From Deltaproteobacteria bacterium (lineage in GTDB: Bacteria > Myxococcota_A > Polyangia > JAAYKL01), in the NCBI GenBank assembly GCA_011389755.1, contig JAABTR010000527.1, positions 1 through 6,011 of the forward strand: a DNA stretch of 6,011 nt. Reading direction: 5' to 3'. The notes under the pieces are model-generated. The model searched no databases and was not told the DNA's origin. It saw only the letters and a list, made by a program, of their open reading frames with translations. Positions 5,803 to 6,011 of the stretch are shown in pieces. How positions within the stretch are numbered: the first letter of the stretch is position 1; every line of letters starts with the position of its first letter. The translations under genes were made by a program, and so were the position numbers.

Positions 5803-6011
5803 ATGGCGTCAACCATGAGGAATAGGGATCTTTTTGTTTTGCTATTTGGAATTGCGGTGGTGACCGCCGCGGGATGTTCGCCGAACAAGGCGCCGGTGCG
5901 TTCACCTAGGTACGAGATCAATACAGCCGCGTCGAGCTCGGGCGAGGCACAGGTGGCCCAAGCCATTCGCCAAGGGGCTATCGCGGCGGGGTGGAGCATC
6001 GTGGCGGAGAG
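5803..6011 (+). CDS. Putative lipoprotein, N-terminal part (runs off the window)
   Basis: 69 codons are open to the window edge. The protein begins MASTMRNRDLFVLLFGIAVV and continues TAAGC, a type II signal peptide with lipobox-like AAGC and Cys25 as the predicted lipidated residue. It would be anchored in the inner or outer membrane. After the Cys comes a polar spacer, then QVAQAIRQGAIAAGWSIVAE (50-69). That pattern (AI..GA...GW.I..E) resembles the start of a widespread family of small conserved lipoproteins of unknown function found in many proteobacteria. This is a resemblance from memory, on a short fragment. The Ala at -3 of the lipobox is less usual than Leu. It is transcribed divergently from the kinase-like operon and shares a 191-bp control region with it. 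Confidence 0.75.
   Translation, partial: MASTMRNRDLFVLLFGIAVVTAAGCSPNKAPVRSPRYEINTAASSSGEAQVAQAIRQGAIAAGWSIVAE

Noticed and set aside
5612..5905. 98-codon N-terminal extension of the kinase-like gene, starting at 5905
   Set aside because: It would run through the whole divergent intergenic region and into the oppositely oriented lipoprotein gene, has no domain-like content, and the ATG at 5611 has a GAGGAG site just upstream.
5766..5999. 77-codon minus-strand open frame opposite the lipoprotein gene
   Set aside because: Shadow of the lipoprotein gene, which has a perfect ribosome binding site and a lipobox signal peptide.

Overview
The window looks like chromosomal DNA from a high-GC deltaproteobacterium-type organism, most plausibly Myxococcota or a relative such as Bradymonadia. 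This is inferred from its gene content: a membrane-anchored protein with a Ser/Thr-kinase fold and a very long low-complexity linker, followed by a secreted TPR protein with a Pro/Glu linker, two hydrophobic helices and a C-terminal ...LTGRF. No species can be named from the sequence. No RNA genes, mobile elements or CRISPR arrays were seen.

Left part, + strand: the 3' end of a nitroreductase / SagB-type flavin oxidoreductase gene (to 244) overlaps by ATGA with a complete 710-residue glycogen debranching enzyme of the GlgX/TreX type (241-2373). The two are probably co-transcribed and translationally coupled. GlgX trims alpha-1,6 branches during glycogen breakdown.

Middle, - strand: a two-gene operon reads leftward from 5611. 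The first gene (5611-3185) encodes an 808-residue protein. It has a cytoplasmic kinase-fold domain that lacks the key catalytic residues (HRD reads HGR, the catalytic-loop Asn is Gly, the VAIK Lys appears to be Leu, DFG reads DIW), a linker of roughly 300 residues, one membrane helix, and a Lys-rich tandem-repeat tail predicted to lie outside the membrane. Three bases later, a TTG-started gene (3181-2357) encodes a secreted or envelope TPR protein. It ends tail-to-tail with glgX, overlapping it by 17 bp, with a small hairpin at the junction. The two proteins may form one envelope-spanning module: a non-catalytic binding/scaffold protein plus its TPR partner.

Right end: a 191-bp divergent intergenic region (5612-5802) holds two plausible sigma70-like promoters flanking a perfect 7-bp-arm dyad (5717-5732). 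On its right, a + strand lipoprotein gene with a very good ribosome binding site starts at 5803 and runs off the window.

The strongest candidate for something undescribed is the pseudokinase/TPR pair with its repeat-bearing linker and tail, together with the dyad in its divergent control region.
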